Source of the DNA: Phoronis australis
Lineage: Eukaryota; Phoronida; Phoronidae
DNA: 64,000 bases
Direction of reading: 5' to 3'
NCBI GenBank assembly: GCA_002633005.1
Contig: NMRA01000118.1
Location: 739,678-803,677 of the forward strand
Shown here: piece by piece, positions 1-13,100 of the stretch
How the letters are laid out: each line of letters starts with the position of its first letter
Position numbering within the stretch: the first letter of the stretch is position 1
Translations under genes and position numbers: made by a program
Notes under the pieces: model-generated
Database searches by the model: none
The model's input: the letters and a program-made list of their open reading frames with translations, nothing else
Told to the model about the DNA's origin: nothing

Positions 1-1098
1 ACGCAACACCGCAGTTTTGATTATTTTAAAGGTTCTTTAATTCGTAACAAAACGCATACATTTCGAATTTTTACTAAGGGTCTCGAGCTTTTACTTGAGT
101 TTGAGCTTAAATTTAGGTGTTTGAGTACGCACTAAAGTAGAATAGAAAATGCCAAAAACTATTTCGAATTCGATTTCGAGAACACTAAAGTTCGACCCCA
201 TACCCTGGACTTGTTACAGGCCCCGCTGTTAAGAACAGAGCATGAAAACAAAAATTTACTTGATGGGGTCCACCAAAGTTCAGAAGTGTTTTCGTTTGAA
301 GTGATGCACCCCTGACATCGTCTACCTATCTTACTTTTACAATCTGAAAAGTTTTTTAGTAGAACGATTAAATCGAGGGCCTGGGTGTGATTAATTCACC
401 TTTGACATGGTTAGGGGAAACTCTTGTCTCGTACTGTTCCCATCAATTCAACACATTTCGCAATCCTACTGTAGCAACATAAATAATCAACATCTACCTG
501 GTGAAGGGCAGCGGGGTAACCGTGATTTGGAAGTTTACGCGATTTTAAGACAGTTGTTCATTTTCATATGACATTGTTTGAACTAAAATAGCCGGTGACC
601 ACTTGATTTTCCTTATTGCACAGGAGATGCATTGGCACCAAAATAAAGCATAAATGTCCAATACTTGGTTCGTGTACTAGACGGTTAAGTTGTAAAATCT
701 GAGGTACTCTAAATCTAGAAACAAGGAAATTGGTAAACTGGAAAGTATAAGTAAAGCGACATTAACACAGACATGACAACTTACAAACAAAATAATCCTT
801 CAAAAAGGATGTCAATCAATTTTCTTAGAGGTGGCTTTTCAGTAACTCATGTAAATTTCACATTTTTTGCCAGAGGTGCTTTTGTTTAGGCAGCTGTGAC
901 GGAAACAATATTTAATAGATGACCTTCTATTTTTTCACAAATAGTAGTAGCAGGCATGAACCAAAATACTGAATATGAAAATTTCATAAAACATCAACGA
1001 AGCATTTGGCTTGTGTCGAACATCCTTAAGTGAATTTTACAGTATTGTACGCATGTCTGACATTTGTTCTTACCTCATAGGCGTTCCCTTCATTACAG
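1..1098. other. 5' flank or intron, no feature seen
   Basis: AT-rich sequence upstream of the first recognised exon. I see no LRR-like exon, signal peptide or promoter. Because the first visible exon is already an internal LRR exon, this is most likely an intron and the true 5' end lies outside the window. Confidence 0.5.
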
Positions 1099-1161
1099 AG
1101 AACTCCAGCAAAACTCTCTTGACACCATAGCGTTCCAAGACTTACTGGAGTTGTTACATCT
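1099..1161 (+). CDS. LRR exon 1 (short)
   Basis: Acceptor cattacag, donor gtaagt; both borders split a Leu codon after two bases. The 63-bp exon encodes one shortened LRR of 21 residues ([19 protein letters not shown]). The segment between the central Ile and the Phe is three residues shorter than the usual 24-residue LRR. Upstream exons must exist because it starts in mid-codon. Confidence 0.72.
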
Positions 1162-4100
1162 GTAAGTTCACATAACATTCACATGATGCAAGCAAATGTC
1201 TATCTACATGTATACAAAGCGCTTATGTTATCGGGTTTTTTAACCATTGTACTATACATCAAGTCACGAACCCCCTAACCCTAACCCTAACCCTAACCCT
1301 AACCCTCAACCTCTGTAATATTTTGAGTTGGCCGGGTTAGAGGTTATGCTGTGTTTAAAAAAAAACAAAATTTAGCTAAAAAAATAGTTAAAATCGATTT
1401 CCAAATAATGCTCTTTCGACATAACTTCATTTTTCAAGTTCAGTAGAATTGATGTTTAAATTTTTAAGTTTAACGATTGCTTTTCTGGCCGCCAACGTTA
1501 AATGTTACTAAATCTGGCATTCTGAAAGTACAGCAAGAGGCAATGAGACCAAATGTACATGTATGTGACCGTCATAGGCAGGCAACTGTGGCTCCAGTAT
1601 TACAAAGATCCTCAAACAATAGAGATCCCTGTCCATTTTTAAAATTACCGCACAGGTTTTCATTTTTGACGGCAGTCAGATATCCGTTTTTTCGAAGGAA
1701 ATCAATTTTAAATTGTGCGACAATGTTCCCAATTGTTATAGAGCACAACATACGGTATAAGTATGGCAGATAAAGACTCACCAAGTAATTGAAGTCATTT
1801 CATGGTGGTCTCCAATAACACACATGTTTGGCACATAATACTACCTTAAAAGAATTTTTTTATATGTAAAAAATTCCGCTAAGGTAATTGGCAATTAATG
1901 TAACTAGGATATCTTTAATTTTTTGCAGCGACTTGAGCAGCAATAAGCTTCAGGTTGTGAACAGTAAAGCTCTCGTGAACTTACCAAAGCTTAAAACTCT
2001 ACACCTTGACTCCCAAAACCCAGGCTTGGAGACCATAATGTATGATGCCTTTACAGGGATCGGGGCTTCACTAGAAAATCTGTAAGTTTCATTAAACGGT
2101 TATTGCATACCATTAGTATCTCGATACATTCGATTTCAATTTGTTCACAGTGTTCACAGCACTTATTGTCATTCTTGTTGGCAAATAACAACCCTTCTTG
2201 ATTTCAGAAAACACTAGAGTATTATACTTTTGTTTAAGCATGGAATCCTAAAGCTGACGAAATTCAACCACCGTTATGGCGATCCATGTTTTTTCCCACT
2301 TCAATCAAATTGTAAAGTACAGCTGTATCGGTCTTCTCACGAGATAATAGAACACCTCCGTTTGGAGAAATCGCATGAAAGTAAAACATTCTAGAAATAT
2401 TAACTCGTTACGGTTTATCGATTGTTTGCGGCACTAGATTATTCTGTTAAAATCTAATTTCGCACTGACTTCAAACCTGTCGGAGCTGTTTATGATATGT
2501 CGTTATAACAGAGCTCTCGGTTACTTTTTTCACAACCTAGAGTCTTACGTTGAAAAGTTGGCTACCAGTTTTCTTGTCTCGTCTTTCTTGTGTCAAACGC
2601 ACCGATATTCCTAACAGTTTCTCTACTCAGTTACAGCTCAAATTTCTTACCGATTTTTACTTCAGGTGGATAAAGAACAACGCGTTTAAGACGTTTCCGC
2701 ATCAAGTTATGTCAGAAGATTTCTATCCAGCCCTCAAAACGATGTACGCAAGTATAAAAATTAATAGCTGTCTACTTCCCTGTATGTACTACGTCAAAGG
2801 GATAGAACATTGCTTTTTCTTGTATTGTTTCAACATTTAAACCTTAGACGATTTAGTCCTCGTTGGACAATCGTAGAATTCAGTTGAAAAGCGACGCAGT
2901 TCATTGAAGTAAGCCACTTACCATACACTGTAAACAAATTGATAAATATGCCTACTAGGCCTACACCCCTTTTGTTTACTGCAGTACCTGTACATGTATA
3001 TATCCAGCGCATACAGGTTGTACATGAACATGCGTATTATCGCAATACCTCGATACCTGAGAAATCGTGCTCTCCTTCAGGATATACTGTAAGTACACTT
3101 CGGTAAAATTGACAATGCCGACTGTTTTCGATTAACGTGTATCCTGTTTTGCCAGTTTCTTTCTCGCTGACTGGGCTTAAACAGCCAACGACAATTCAAA
3201 TTTACTACTTTCACCTTCAGACATGCAGAGAACAACAGATTTAAGAACATGTCGGAGTATAGCTCTGACGCGTTTCCGGCCTACCTACAGATATTGTATG
3301 CGCAGAAAGTAAAGAAACATTCACCATTCAAGACTATGCCAAACGTTCAGTTTCTGTAAGTATCATATTCTGGATATAACGGATTTATATTAACGCATTG
3401 AAAACATTGTATTTGAAAGTGCAGACACATTCTAAAAGTTGTATTGAGGATTTTATATTCAGTAGGGCCTAACATATCAAAACATGTCATGCCTAGAATC
3501 ATGAACGGCATTTCTGAAAAGAGTCAACTGTTTACCCAGAAGTATCTTTACTAACCTAAACGTACCGAACTGCGCTCAGTTGCCTGCTGAGCGACACGGT
3601 GCACACAGAAACAGATTACGTTGTGCGCAAAATAATTAACGAAATACCTGAACACACGTAGTCTGTTCACACACGGTTACATGTATAAATGTTGGTTTAC
3701 AGTTGTTCTTTAATGTTGGTTTGAAAAACAACATTAAAGAACAACTGTAAACCATTGTGATTTTTCTCATATGACCTGGAGTGTGTTACAACGCGACTGG
3801 TTAATAAACAACAGTATATTACATGAGAGATAAAAAAGTAGTGCAAAGTAGAAATCTATACGCCTTACATTTTATCGTCTGCAAAACACTAAAACGACCA
3901 AACGCGCCCCAACCAAATAATGCCAAATTTCCGAGAAAGTGACAAGGTTATGATTGACAAATCGGGTGCCGCAAGTGTACGTATTCCCACTCAGTCGGAA
4001 GGACATGCAGAAAACTTCTTTAACGGACCAATCTTCGGCGGCGAATTCCATATTCATGTTCATTCAAACGGAGACTAACTCCAACTCTACACTCTATCAC

Positions 4101-7100
4101 AGTGCTAACTTTGCAGTATAGGTGGCGCTGTGTCAGAGGGTAACTCATGAAACGCAGTGAGACTGTCTAGCTGTGTAGTCTCAAGGTCAATTCAGTGCTC
4201 ACGCGCGTGGAAGCCTTGCTGACTTATTACACGTTTTTTAAGTTTTAATATTACAACTTCAAAACCATTTATTAGATTCTAACTTAAATATTTGCTAAGA
4301 AAGCCGAATGCAATTTAGAATTGCTAAGTTTAAAATAAAACTATGAACGAAAACTAAATGAATTACTTTACATCGCAAATATATAGTCGCTGAGGTTGGC
4401 CAGTAGTCAAATCAATTAAACACAGAAAAATCAGGAACCCCAACTGGGAATCGAACCCCAACTGGCAATCGAACCACAGGTCTCTAGATTGCCGGTCTAG
4501 TGCTGTCACCAGTGAGCTACTGAGAGCGCTACATCGGCAATCTACAGGAGCCTCGGGGTTTTGATGAAATTTCCAACTGAAGACGAGTGTAGGTTTCTCT
4601 ATTTCTGTTGAATGCCAGCTGAAATCAGCAGAACTTATTTGTGTTCAAGTTCTTGTGTTGATGGTAGTTAGAAAAGTTGTTTCTTTTCTAACGTTTAACA
4701 CCATGTACAGCTAGTCACATACATGTACATTGTACAGGTCCTTCCTGCTAAGAGGTCAGTCAGTAGGAATGTTGGAGCATACGGACTGGAACTGTGGTAG
4801 ACTTTTTGTCGACAAACCTTGTCGCATTGTGATGTGAAACGAACTTAAAACTCTGTTACAATATTGTCTTTTCAGTCTGACTATTGCACCTGAAGATGAT
4901 ATTTGACTAATAGCGAAACGTTGTTTTCATGTTGCGCTCTAGCGTCGTTTTCGTTTTCCGCTTATTACTTGTACGCCAACCGTTTTAGACACCTCAGATC
5001 AAACTTGATCGATTCCATCGATGATAACATGTTCTGCGGACTCCTTAAGCTAAAGGAACTTCGCTTGAAGTACAATTACATCAGAGATGCAACAATAAGT
5101 GAAAGCGCTTTCACCTGTATTCCAAACTTGGAGCTACTGTAAGTACTCAAGTTTTGTAAATAATTTAGAATGGTGAAAATCAGCTGTTTAACTCAATGTT
5201 ACTTGCACGTTGAAAGAGTGCGACGTTGCGACCTTATCTCAAGGTCATCTTCGATCTGTTTGAGTCCAAAACACACTCGGCGCACCTCCTTTGAAATATC
5301 CCATGTGTNATTTTTGCCTGGTCTGAAGTGTACTGCACTCTTAAGCTAAAGGAACTTCGCTTGAAGTACAATTACATCAGAGATGCAACAATAAGTGAAA
5401 GCGCTTTCACCTGTATTCCAAACTTGGAGCTACTGTAAGTACTCAAGTTTTGTAAATAATTTAGAATGGTGAAAATCAGCTGTTTAACTCAATGTTACTT
5501 GCACGTTGAAAGAGTGCGACGTTGCGACCTTATCTCAAGGTCATCTTCGATCTGTTTGAGTCCAAAACACACTCGGCGCACCTCCTTTGAAATATCCCAT
5601 GTGTGGCATCGGGGCCTTTAACAATTTGTCATGCGCACTGCTTGTCATACATGTATGATCCATACAGTGATTCGTGCTCGACAATAGGAACTAGACAATG
5701 GATGACCGTGTGGTTACCTCGTAAAACCTCTCTTTTCCACTGATTTCCAGAATAAATGTTGATTTCCTCTTTCGGATTACTTCATACTGTACATCAGTTT
5801 CCATGGTTCCAATCTTACATAAAATCTGTTCTGGTAAGCTAGTAGGGCCTACACAGACAACATTTATGTCAAATTTGAAGCTATGTATTTAATCGTGCCT
5901 ACTTAGTTTAGCCAAAGAACTCAAGGACTGGAATGTTAGCTTGAATCACGCGGCGTGGCTGAGTATTCCCCAAGCATGCATGGCAGTTGTTTGCTTTCAG
6001 TACTGTCTCTTACAAGTGATATCATAGACCTTTTTGTGGAATTTTTTGTTTTGTCTAGCGAAGTAAATTTAGAACTGTTGCTACGAAAAACTTCCTCTGA
6101 ACAAATGTCATCAATATATTTTTTGAACATTTCGCGTTCTAATTGTCCTAAACATTGTCAATCGGAAGATTAACTGGCTTTGTCAAATGTAGATCAGGGA
6201 GCGGGTTTAGTAAATGCACGTTTAAATTATCCAAGACCCCCTACTTAGTGATTCCGTGTGGACAAGAATGACGAAATGAAAATGAAGCAATAACAGTCGT
6301 CTTGTGTGATAACGACAAATCTCGATCAAGCAGTCGAGAAGACAACCGGAAATTCACAGTGCAAACTCTACGGTAATCCCACAAAATCGCAGGTCGCAAG
6401 CTCTAACACGAATAGTGTATGAATCACACGTGCGTTTTGACATCCCATTCTTACAGTCCTGTGATTTAGCACATGATGAAACATGTGATTCTTAGTGCGT
6501 TGCACAAATAAATGCTGTGCTTTACAGAGATCTAACATCTAATAGAATACAGTACGTTCCGAAGTGCATGACACGTGCTGATTGTCTGCCGTCCATCAGG
6601 ACTCTCCTGTTGTCTGCAAACGAAATGACTTTCCTGCTGACCGGATCCTTTAGAAATCTGACAACTCTAGGGACGTTGTAAGTACACTGTAACTACATTT
6701 TCTGTAGCTACGAAGTCTAATAAATCAGTGGCTGTACACTTACCCGAAGCCACCACAGCTTAGGTCTACAAAAGGAATCGCTCATGAATACTGCAGGTTC
6801 ACTTCATCTGATACAAGAATCTATGACGGCTGATGATCCTGGGATTGAAAAATTGGGATGGAGCATGAGAGAAAAGCCAATTTGTCGCTAAATTGGCTAC
6901 CGCATGCATAATGTGATATTGTAACTGTAAATGCAAATTTAAATGTGAATGTCAATGGCTAGTTCATAATGATCTAGCCGAGGTATTTTTTTTTCTCAAT
7001 GTTAAGTGGAAATGTACAGTATATGCGGTTCTCCAATTTTCAGCAGCTTTTGAGCTGTCTCCTTTATAAACTAAACGTTATCTATCACAGGTATGTATTG

Positions 7101-10100
7101 TTGTCTGAACTTGTAACTTACCGGGTAATATGCAGATTTGAAACACATTGTGTGTATTGTTGTGTTCGATCGTTCTGGGCACGTGTTCTTTTGGGTTTCG
7201 GTGTCGGATAGTTTTAATTATTCAAACATAGACATTGTTATTGCCTAATCCTTGTCTTCATTTTAGGGAATTGGATTCCAATAAAATAATTTCTATAGAA
7301 GATGGAACATTCCCTGAAGACGTTGGCACCATGTGAGTAATTATGTGTCTCAAAAACAATTACACACCCAGATATCAAAGATAGGGACGTGACATTGAAA
7401 AGTTTATTGGAGGTTGTTCTGGAGGTTAGCATGCAATCAAAATACTACCCGTGGACGCTCACGGGCGTGAATTGTGTGCTCCATAGGAACAGCGCTACGG
7501 AGACAGTACCTTCATACTCGGACTGCAAAGTTCCATGTGACTTTTGTGCGCATGTCACATTGCTTCTTTCTTCTTTAACTTTCCATAACTCTGTTGAAAA
7601 TGGTGACACGTGCCTTCGTTTTACAAGGTCATTGATTTTTGTAACATAAGGAAAACTTCTATTGGGGTAGCTAAACGTGAAGTGGAGATTTTATTTAAGA
7701 AATCAGATTGCCGCGATTGTTTATTGCTAATTACGCTGAAGCAATCCGCTTGAAAGGATTTGTATCACGTCCAGCTAGCTAAGGAGATACTTTGAACCAA
7801 TTAAGACGATTCATTAATTGTTTTAAAATATTCTCTCCATCAAAACAGCATGTTTTCTTTCGAAATCTTGGGATATAGCCGGAATCTGTAAGAGTATTTT
7901 CTGAGATGTTTTGTCTAAACTGGCATGTGTTGCTAAGGCAGAACTAGAGAATGTCAGCCCATGGTTTTACGGCACAACCATTTATTTTGCCCCTTCCCCC
8001 AGTCGCCACAATGTCACCTACATGTATAAGCCAGTACCGGGTAATTATCTTTGCCCGTGTCTTCAATCCACTCTTATTGCATACAATCCTTAACGCTCCG
8101 GTCACCACAGTCATGTTTCCATAGCAACAGTTATTTTGCCCAAGAAGTCGCTTAGCTGTCCTGCATCTATCATGTTTCATTCCCCGAATATTTTTTTTTT
8201 ATTTTTTTTTTTATTTGAAGTTTTTTATTTTGCTCTAGCATGATAATTACAAGTCAAATCAAACAATATACTATACATCGTTTACAAAAGATAACATTAA
8301 ATCATTACTCAACAAGTACCGTATTTCCTTCAGGATGTAATTTAATAAAGTTTATGAACAATTGGAAATTAAGATTTTTTTTAACAAACTTTTGGCTAAA
8401 TATGTAATTTTTTGCTAGCATGATCAGCAAATTAATATTACAATTTTCCGACTGAATGTTTCCCAAAAAACCAAAAAACACTGCTATCTTGTCCACATGA
8501 AAATTTACATGATATGTTTGTTTTAACCAGTCAGTAAACAGGAGCCAGAAAACGGAGACAAGACGACATTCCCAAAACAGATGGAGAAAAGTTTCACTGT
8601 GTTCACCACAGAAAGAGCATAAATCACTTGTTTTTATTTTAATTTTATGTAAATAACTATTAGTTGGCAATATTCTGTGAATTAAGCGGTATTGAAACCA
8701 ACGCAATTTTGTATCTTTTGTACAATTGAAGGGGAGTTTATTTACTTTTCTCCACCATGAATCAGAGTCACTAAAATTTACATTATTTATAACACCGTTT
8801 ATATCTATCTCAGATGACCACTTGTTTTTATACTTACAAGCTGTCTGAAGTGACTGTACTAAGGTGTCATAAATATTTACCGCTTGTGATTTATTATGTA
8901 AAATTTTATACATATAATTTGGAAAATTTGGTAAAAAGATGTTGTCTTGTCTATTCTTAAGACCCCTGTACGCTGCAAAGGTTGCACTTCTTAATCCATA
9001 GAATTCTAGTATTGGAGGTTGAAAGTTATAACTATTACAGAGTTGTTCGTATGACATAAAAGAACCTTCAGCATTAAACAAATCGCACACACGATAGATT
9101 CCCCTTTCATACCAGGTCTTGTAGAAAATAGATTTTTTACCAACTTTAATCTTTGAATTATACCACAGGGGAGAGTAAATAATATTTTCATTTTTGTCAC
9201 ACATTTGAAACAGGAGCACAACATCGCTTAAAACTTCCTTCCAGAACATATTGTCGGTGCCTTCAGCTAATTTTTTAAGGAAAGCGTCTCCCATTTTAAA
9301 AATTCACCTACATGTATAAGCCAGTACCGGGTAATTATCTTTGCCCGTGTCTTCAATCCACTCTTATTGCATACAATCCTTAACGCTCCGGTCACCACAG
9401 TCATGTTTCCATAGCAACAGTTATTTTGCCCAAGAAGTCGCTTAGCTGTCCTGCATCTATCATGTTTCATTCCCCGAATATTGTCAGCTATCCAAGAAGC
9501 CTGGATTCCGCGGAGGTGCTACGCCGGCACTTTAGCGCCACAAGTCTTAAACCTGATCGACTTTTCACGCACGCATCCAGGGGGGCTCGGGGGGCTCAAA
9601 CGAGCCCCATTTGGCGAAGTGGGCAAAAAGGTCCGCCTCAGAGAAACAAAAATCCGAGAAAACGAGAGAAGAGTCCACTAAAAAGATGCAAACACGCAAT
9701 TCACAGCACGTACAGCTCCGATCGTGGAACTCTTTTTGTTATTTTTTTAGTCGACCGTCTATTTTATTAGTAAAAGGTCCACATCGGTAGTAATTCGAGC
9801 CTCCCCATGTTGAAGGCCGGGGTGTGCGCATGCTTTTAACCCAAGAAGCTCCGGGTCAGTACATGTGTGAGACGTGGAAGATGGCTCTTGTTACTCAGTA
9901 CCAGATCTAGGATGTCGGAAGCAAAACATTTGAAAAAAAATGTCTGCGTAAGCTACAAACTGACTCCAGACGGCTGGCGTTTTTCGTAACGTGCCATCAG
10001 GGCGTTCGTGCCCTCTAACTCCGTCTATGGTACACAGGTGTCGCTGGCGGTGAATTCAAGGGAAACTAGTTTGGCAGATACATGTACCAGTGGAATGTGG

Positions 10101-13100
10101 GCGTGGAATAAACTTTCATTTATAAAAATTAAAGGAACGTGACTCTTGCATTATATAGTGTACGTATATAAATGCACATGTATACATTTACATACGTACA
10201 CTTCTGTAATGCATATAAATATGCGCGTGTGTGTTTGCGTGTGTGTGTGTGTGTGTTGTTAATGTGGTCTTGGAAGAGAAGTTCGAAAATCAAAACAAAT
10301 TCTTGTTCTTGTTTGTTCTCATCAACATCACGTCATACAGTTTGTAATTTTATTTGCAGTCGGCTCAATGACAACAAATTTAACTTCCGTCACAGCAAAC
10401 CCTTCAACAACCTTAAGAAACTTGCCACTTTGAGTCTGGCAAACAACCAGATTTCCGAGATTCCTGATGCCGCCTTCCATAACTGTTCTTCGCTCGTCGA
10501 TTTGTGAGTTGAAATTTTGTCATGCATTCATTTACATTGGTATTTCACGGGATGCAGTCATATCAGTTTTTATATTAAAAAACCAAACTGTGCCTGATTC
10601 GAACGGAAACTGTTAAAATGTCATTAATTACAATGTACTATTGTCATGATTTACTTCTAGTTGTCTGTACACGTTAAAACGATGCGATACATCCACCTGT
10701 ACATCAATTTGTAGACGTGTCTGAGTACCAAGTGAAATATGTACGAAATATATTAATTCAGAAAAAGTATATTTCACAAAGCGGAAAACGTGTTGAATTT
10801 AAAAATGTTTTCTAAATCATCATTTCGTTTTCATGTTATTCATTTTCTGACATTTTTAAAAGAAATCGTATTAGTATTATTTTTCATCAGCCCTTTTTTC
10901 AAAAGTGGAACACTCCAAAGCATTGAAGAACAGCGCATGAAACTTTGTATCTGAGATATTTGCATAGTTAACGAATCCAACCAGCCGTTTCCGGAAAATC
11001 ATATTTCCAAATTAACCGAATATGGACATTTGGTGTCAACATAATCAAGCAGTCTCTTGAATTGTGTGATTTTTGCAGAACGATGTCGCAGAACTCAATA
11101 GGTAGAATTTTAGTTACTCATTTCAAAGACTGTCCGTTGAGAACACGACTGGATCTTTCAAATAATGACATAGCTTACGTAGAAGATGGTGCACTGGATC
11201 ACGTTACCTCTGTATCAAGTTACATGTAAGTCTCTCATGACTCATTTAAATGTGAATGTTTTTACTAATCAAAAGACCTTACTTCAAATTGTTAGTTGCT
11301 ATTCTTGAATAAACATATGACTAAAACTCGACCTGGATGAAATTGGAAGCAACGGTAAATTTGTCTAGGAAAAAAATAACTAAGGGACCATTCACAACTA
11401 TCGCCATTTTCACAAGTGTACAAACCGAGGGCCTCCGCTTTAAGGGGAACAACTAACTGGCTGCAGCGCTGTATGCCTACGCCATTGACGTCATGAAAAT
11501 AGCAAATCAACTTGTACCATTTGCATTTTTCACTTCACAAAAGTCTGACGAGACAACCAATAACAGAAACACCACGAAGATCTAACCATTCACAAAAAAA
11601 AAATGTTCCCTGATTTGCCAGGATAGGCCTACGCAGTTGTTTTTCACTTTCCCGCTATGAAAATAGCGCCAATCGAAGATGTCATCTGATTCCCGTTGCT
11701 AACTCGACTGACCGGAAAAAAATTCTCAGTTGTGTAAAGAGTCCTGGTCAGTTCACAAAAATCCGACCAAAGGTTACCAGCACTTTATCAACGCATGTTG
11801 CTATGTCGTTGTCGGCAGTGACACCCGCATCAAAAAGCTCAACAAATTTTGGAAAACGTTAAACGAAGAAGTCATGAGAATCAGAAATCACGAACTCTTC
11901 CACTTTGCAAGCTAGTGTGTGATTTAACCACATTTAAACAACTAACAAAACCAGTCGTTTGTACAAATACTGCAAACCCACACGTACTTTGGGCGGCAAT
12001 ACTCCTCAGTGCACAGGCGTCCTCAGCTTCTGATCGTCCCCAATACACTACATATAATACTACAAGGTATGACACTCCCGACTAGAAATTCCACGGGTGC
12101 TTCACTTCAGCCGTCCATAGCAAATATAAAACTCAATAAATTTACACAAAACAGAGATTCAACAAACCATGGAGAATTGTTCTTTCTCCCAATACCATTC
12201 AAGGTGTCCTGTTCCGGCGACTTCGTAAGAAATTCGCAGTCAAAGAACAAAAATGTTCACAAAAAGCCCCCGCACACTTTCATCGTGGACCGCTCAAGGT
12301 CAAGGACGGTACGGAAATTACCGGTGAGTTACGGAAGTACTCAATAGTTTTTCTACAGGCGGCTAAGTGTAGAGTTATCGACATCGTGACTTTACGCGAC
12401 AAACCGGCAATTGCCGTACCGTACTTGACCTCGAGCGGCCCACGATGAAAGTGTGTGGGGGCTTTTTGTGAACATTTTTGTTCTTTGACTGCGAATTTCT
12501 TACGAAGTCGCCGGAACAGGACACTGTTAATGGTATTTGGGAGAAAGAACAATTCTCCATGGTTTGTTGAACCTCTGTTTTGTGTAAATTTATTGAGTTT
12601 TATATTTGCTATGGACGGCTGAAGTGAAGCACCCGTGGAATTCCTAGTCGGGAGTGTCATACCTTGTAGAATTATTTGTAGTGTATTGGGGACGATCAGA
12701 AGCTGAGGACGCCTGTGCTCAGTGGTATTGTCTATGACCGTCCCTGAGGTCTCGCTTAGACTCCCTTCGCTCTATGATGCTTATTGCTCTGATTTGGTAC
12801 AGTGTTGGTAACGTACATCAGTTTCTTCCTTTTTATTGCGGGACACGCTATTTTTTTACCAAAGAAACGTCGTTTTTCAATTGGAAAAACATTTTGCATT
12901 ATTGCAAGGATATTTCTACACGCACGTATAGTTCACGGTCGGTAGCGTGAGACTAAGGAATCCTAGCTTAAAATATACACTCTTATGTATACAGCATGAT
13001 CCCAAATAGCTACTTAATGCCGTTTAAGTGTGTACCTTCAGGGGAGGAGGGGTCGAGGAATCCGTTGGCACTGCACTCATGAAAATGACGATAATTGTGA

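Larger units (their letters stand above)
3356..4988. other. Intron with hairpin and SINE-like repeat
   Basis: 1.6-kb intron. It contains the inverted repeat at 3694-3753 and the tRNA-like block at 4437-4535. The rest shows nothing recognisable. Confidence 0.55.
7333..10359. other. 3-kb intron holding a retrotransposon insertion
   Basis: Holds the non-LTR element with its flanking repeats (8014-9482), one copy of a dispersed G-rich repeat (9566-9712) and a GT microsatellite (about 10224-10257). Nothing else is recognised. Confidence 0.6.

Noticed and set aside
4437-4535. Functional tRNA gene
   Set aside because: Acceptor stem does not close and position 33 is not U.
9426-9770. 114-residue plus-strand open frame
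   Set aside because: It overlaps the flanking direct repeat and a dispersed G-rich repeat; no family resemblance and no splice logic.
12009-12660. Open frames on both strands giving almost the same peptide
   Set aside because: This is explained by the inverted-repeat arms; no recognisable protein.
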